Shown: piece by piece, positions 5,554-7,468 of the stretch
How positions within the stretch are numbered: position 1 is the stretch's first letter
How the letters are laid out: each line of letters opens with the position of its first letter
NCBI GenBank assembly: GCA_943325485.2
Contig: CALPPP020000056.1
Span: forward strand, 1 to 7,468
Source of the DNA: Rickettsia typhi
GTDB taxonomy: Bacteria > Pseudomonadota > Gammaproteobacteria > Burkholderiales > Burkholderiaceae_C
Length of the DNA: 7,468 bases
Direction of reading: 5' to 3'
Translations under genes and position numbers: made by a program
The notes under the pieces: model-generated
The model's database searches: none
The model's input: the letters and a program-made list of their open reading frames with translations, nothing else
What the model was told of the DNA's origin: nothing

Positions 5554-6428
5554 TCGGTACCCGGTGGGTAAAGCGATGCCTCGTCCTTAGGCCGTGACTT
5601 GAAGCGCTTATGCACCCAGTAATACTGCTCGGGCATCTCATCAATCCACACTTGCAAACGCTGGTTCATCAGCGCGGTGTCTGCGTCTGCATCCTCGCCT
5701 GGGTAGTCAATCCAAGCGGCGTGAACCTGCACCTCGTAGCCATTGGCGCTCAAGCGGGTGGTGATAGGCACCACAGGCACCTGTCCCAATCGTGCCAAGC
5801 GAGGCAGTGTCGTGACCGTTGCAGCAGCCACACCGTAAAACGGCACAAAAATAGATTCTTCTAAGCGGAAATTCATATCGGGCAAAAGGTAAAGCAAATC
5901 ACCTTGGCGCAAAGTGCTGACGATGGATTTAAAGCCATCCTCACGGCGAAACAAGCGCACCTGCCCGAAACGCTGGCGCCCATGCAGCACCCATTCATCG
6001 ATGCCTGCAGAACGCTGCGGCGTGTAGATGGTGGTGAAGTTGCGTTCAAGGTGTAAACACAGCGCGGTCCAACCCGCATCCAGACCTACAAAATGCGGCG
6101 CAAACAAGACCGCGCCCTTGCCCTGCTGCAAAGCCTGCACATCGCCCACCAATTGCAAACGACTGGCAACCAAATCAGGGCTGCCATGCCACAACCAGGC
6201 ACGGTCCAGCCAAGCTTGGGCAAACAACACCAGATGCGCTCGCCCCATCCGACGTTGCTCTTGTGCGCCCACTGCCGGGAAGCACAAAGACAGATTGGTT
6301 AACACCACTTTGCGGCGTTTGTGCGCCAGCAACCACAACAAATTACCCAGTACCAAACCCAAGCCACGCAACACCGGCAAAGGCAAGTGTTGCAAAACCC
6401 GCATAGACCAAGCCACGAATGCATCCAT
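5550..6428 (-). CDS. Lipid A secondary acyltransferase, LpxL/LpxM family, H-X4-D type
   Basis: Inner-membrane, cytoplasm-facing acyltransferase that adds a secondary fatty acyl chain to the lipid A precursor (HtrB/MsbB family). 292 residues, normal size. N-terminal hydrophobic segment (about 15-35, LPLPVLRGLGLVLGNLLWLL), catalytic His-X4-Asp in APHFVGLDAGW (His112, Asp117), the YLLPDMNF block, the FVPFYG block, and the C-terminal EQYYWVHKRFKSRP typical of LpxL-like enzymes. It begins two bases after the stop of the upstream acyltransferase (TGACGATG), with no independent Shine-Dalgarno, so the two are almost certainly co-translated. Which acyl position or chain it uses cannot be read from sequence. 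The stop TAG overlaps the hydrolase stop on the other strand. In many betaproteobacteria a related gene stands next to metK. Confidence 0.93.
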   Translation of the reverse strand: MDAFVAWSMRVLQHLPLPVLRGLGLVLGNLLWLLAHKRRKVVLTNLSLCFPAVGAQEQRRMGRAHLVLFAQAWLDRAWLWHGSPDLVASRLQLVGDVQALQQGKGAVLFAPHFVGLDAGWTALCLHLERNFTTIYTPQRSAGIDEWVLHGRQRFGQVRLFRREDGFKSIVSTLRQGDLLYLLPDMNFRLEESIFVPFYGVAAATVTTLPRLARLGQVPVVPITTRLSANGYEVQVHAAWIDYPGEDADADTALMNQRLQVWIDEMPEQYYWVHKRFKSRPKDEASLYPPGTD

Positions 6429-6430
6429 CG

Positions 6431-7285
6431 TCAGTCGCCAGCCCGAGGTTGTTTATCCCGCGCATAGCCCCACAGGTATTGGTCGGGACGAGACAAGACC
6501 ATGCTTTCAATCGCTTGGTTCATCAGCAAGGCGGCTTGTTCGGGTGAGGTGTCCGCATGGTTCAAGGCCTGCAACCTGGGTGGCAAGACATGAAACACAT
6601 AGCGACCTGCTGCTAAGCGTTCGCACCAAGCCAGCAAGACCGTGGCACCGGTTTGCTGCGCCAACTTGGGCAGCAAAGTCATGGTGTAAACGGGTCGTCC
6701 AAAAAACGGCGCCCAAACGCCTTGGCCCTCAGGCGGCACTTGGTCGGGCAAGATGGCGGTGAAGCCACCTTTGTGCAAATGCTTGACCAAGGCACGCACC
6801 CCGCGCAAAGTAGCACTGGCGGTTTGAAAAAATTGGCGCTGCCTAGACAGGCCCACCACCTCTTGCAACCACACTTTGCGCGGCGGTCGGTACAAGGCCA
6901 ACAAGTCGCCGAAGTCAGGGCCCAGTTTTTCGGCCAAGGCTTGACCGCCCATTTCCCAGCAACCCAAATGCGGCGACAACAAAATCACGCCCTTGCCGTT
7001 TTGCATGGCCGCTTCAAAATACGCAAGCCCTTCCCATTGCACACGCGGCAACACCGACTGTCCTTGCGCTCTGGCCCACAGCCAAGGCAACTCAGCAACC
7101 ATCTTGCCGGTAGCAGACACAGCGTCGCGGGTTTGCGCCCATGTCAATCCTGCAGCTTGAATTTGACGCTGAAACTGTCGTCGGTAAGCAGGGGACAGGA
7201 GCCACACCAACCAGCCCAGTCCAGCGCCCAAGCCTTGCATCCATCGCAAAGGTATCAAGGCCAGAAAACGAAACAAAAGTGTCAT
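6431..7285 (-). CDS. Lipid A secondary acyltransferase, LpxL/LpxM family, H-X4-E type
   Basis: Second member of the same family, upstream gene of the pair. 284 residues from the ATG at 7285. Near the N-terminus a hydrophobic segment (about 2-32) anchors it to the membrane. Catalytic His-X4-Glu in LSPHLGCWEMGG (His106, Glu111 in this numbering), then LYRPPRK, ILPDQVPPEGQGVWAPFFG, and the C-terminal DQYLWGYARDKQP. Start: the frame continues to a GTG at 7312, but MTLLFRFLALIPLRW from 7285 matches the usual N-terminus of relatives; neither start has a good Shine-Dalgarno, so the choice is tentative. The pair differs in the catalytic acid (Glu here, Asp downstream), suggesting two acylation roles rather than a recent duplication. 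Divergent from the likely metK leader to its right. Confidence 0.92.
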   Translation of the reverse strand: MTLLFRFLALIPLRWMQGLGAGLGWLVWLLSPAYRRQFQRQIQAAGLTWAQTRDAVSATGKMVAELPWLWARAQGQSVLPRVQWEGLAYFEAAMQNGKGVILLSPHLGCWEMGGQALAEKLGPDFGDLLALYRPPRKVWLQEVVGLSRQRQFFQTASATLRGVRALVKHLHKGGFTAILPDQVPPEGQGVWAPFFGRPVYTMTLLPKLAQQTGATVLLAWCERLAAGRYVFHVLPPRLQALNHADTSPEQAALLMNQAIESMVLSRPDQYLWGYARDKQPRAGD

Positions 7286-7341
7286 TGAATATGCAAATGC
7301 GGATTGGCGCACAAGGCCCCGAAGATTTCTGTTCGATTGGT

Positions 7342-7347
7342 TAGAAT
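7342..7347 (+). promoter_or_regulatory. Possible -10 element of the right-end leader
   Basis: TAGAAT matches the -10 consensus at 5 of 6 positions. No good -35 lies 16-18 bases upstream, so the promoter is weakly supported. A start seven bases downstream falls at 7354, exactly where the first helix of the foldable leader begins, which is the main reason to record it. Confidence 0.35.
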
Positions 7348-7353
7348 GCCCAT

Positions 7354-7451
7354 TGTCGCTGAGTTAATGAAGCAACTTGCAGGGCGACACACTCGAAAGA
7401 GTCGGCTGGTTTCCAGCCATCTGCTAAAGCGTTCGCCGGACTCCTTGTTTT
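7354..7451 (+). ncRNA. Candidate structured 5' leader RNA, probably upstream of metK
   Basis: Noncoding and strongly foldable. Helix 1: 7354-7360 with 7383-7389 (7 pairs), extended by 7361-7365 with 7374-7378 around an 8-base loop. Helix 2: ACTC-GAAA-GAGT at 7391-7402, a GNRA tetraloop. Helix 3: GGCTGG-TTT-CCAGCC at 7404-7418. Competing pairings: GAGTC (7399-7403) with GACTC (7439-7443), extendable by GGC (7404-7406) with GCC (7435-7437); and GGCGA (7383-7387) with TCGCC (7433-7437). The GAGTC/GACTC helix is followed by TTGTTTT (7445-7451), a poor terminator-like tail. No known riboswitch class was recognised. The downstream gene is outside; metK is inferred from its usual place beside lpxL-like genes in betaproteobacteria. 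Bases 7286-7353 otherwise hold only the divergent start region. Confidence 0.45.
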
Positions 7452-7468
7452 GGCAACGCATCACACCA

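Noticed and set aside
6028..6762. 244-codon plus-strand open frame over the two acyltransferases
   Set aside because: It lies antisense across two clear enzyme genes, is rich in Arg/Cys/Pro/Ser as expected from the complement of GC-rich codons, and has no recognisable domain.
7282..7464. 60-codon minus-strand open frame in the right-end noncoding region
   Set aside because: It crosses the foldable leader and the acyltransferase start, shows no family resemblance, and its sequence is explained by the hairpins.
7354..7468. SAH, SAM-I or SAM-II riboswitch, or a tRNA ending in CCA
   Set aside because: None of the conserved core strings of these riboswitches that I know is present. The terminal CACACCA lacks a tRNA cloverleaf or T-loop.

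Overview
The window reads as a chromosomal segment of a betaproteobacterium of the order Burkholderiales, most likely family Comamonadaceae (Limnohabitans/Rhodoferax-like). This rests on the protein sequences of LysA, MsrP/MsrQ, the diheme cytochrome c4, YihA/EngB and two tandem lipid A acyltransferases, on moderately GC-rich coding DNA, and on the gene neighbourhood. It is a recollection of family patterns, not a database search. No rRNA, tRNA, CRISPR array or insertion sequence was seen.

Layout, left to right. (1) 1-915, plus: 3' part of lysA, the last step of lysine synthesis. (2) 916-1423, minus: a BrnT/BrnA-type toxin-antitoxin pair, preceded by an AT-rich promoter/operator-like region with tandem repeats (1439-1492). 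It lies between lysA and msrQ and differs in composition from its neighbours. (3) 1548-3169, minus: msrP-msrQ, the periplasmic methionine sulfoxide reductase and its heme-bearing membrane partner. (4) 3236-3865, minus: periplasmic cytochrome c4. A clear intrinsic terminator (3185-3212) follows it and lies inside the msrP leader. (5) 3947-5553, plus: engB (ribosome-assembly GTPase), coupled by an ATGA overlap to an epoxide-hydrolase-like alpha/beta hydrolase. (6) 5550-7285, minus: two tandem LpxL/LpxM-type acyltransferases, 2 bp apart. (7) 7286-7468: a noncoding, strongly foldable stretch that probably forms the 5' leader of a plus-strand gene beyond the window. By synteny in betaproteobacteria that gene is probably metK.

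Most of the region is housekeeping: lysine/peptidoglycan precursor supply, envelope redox repair, electron transfer, ribosome assembly and lipid A acylation. The gene ends are very tight: lysA and brnA stops abut within TGATCA, the hydrolase and acyltransferase stops overlap in CTAA, and two same-strand pairs are translationally coupled. The points most worth a second look are the foldable leader at 7354-7451 with mutually exclusive helices, the terminator inside the msrP leader, and the brnTA module with its repeat-rich control region. No new multi-gene system was found.
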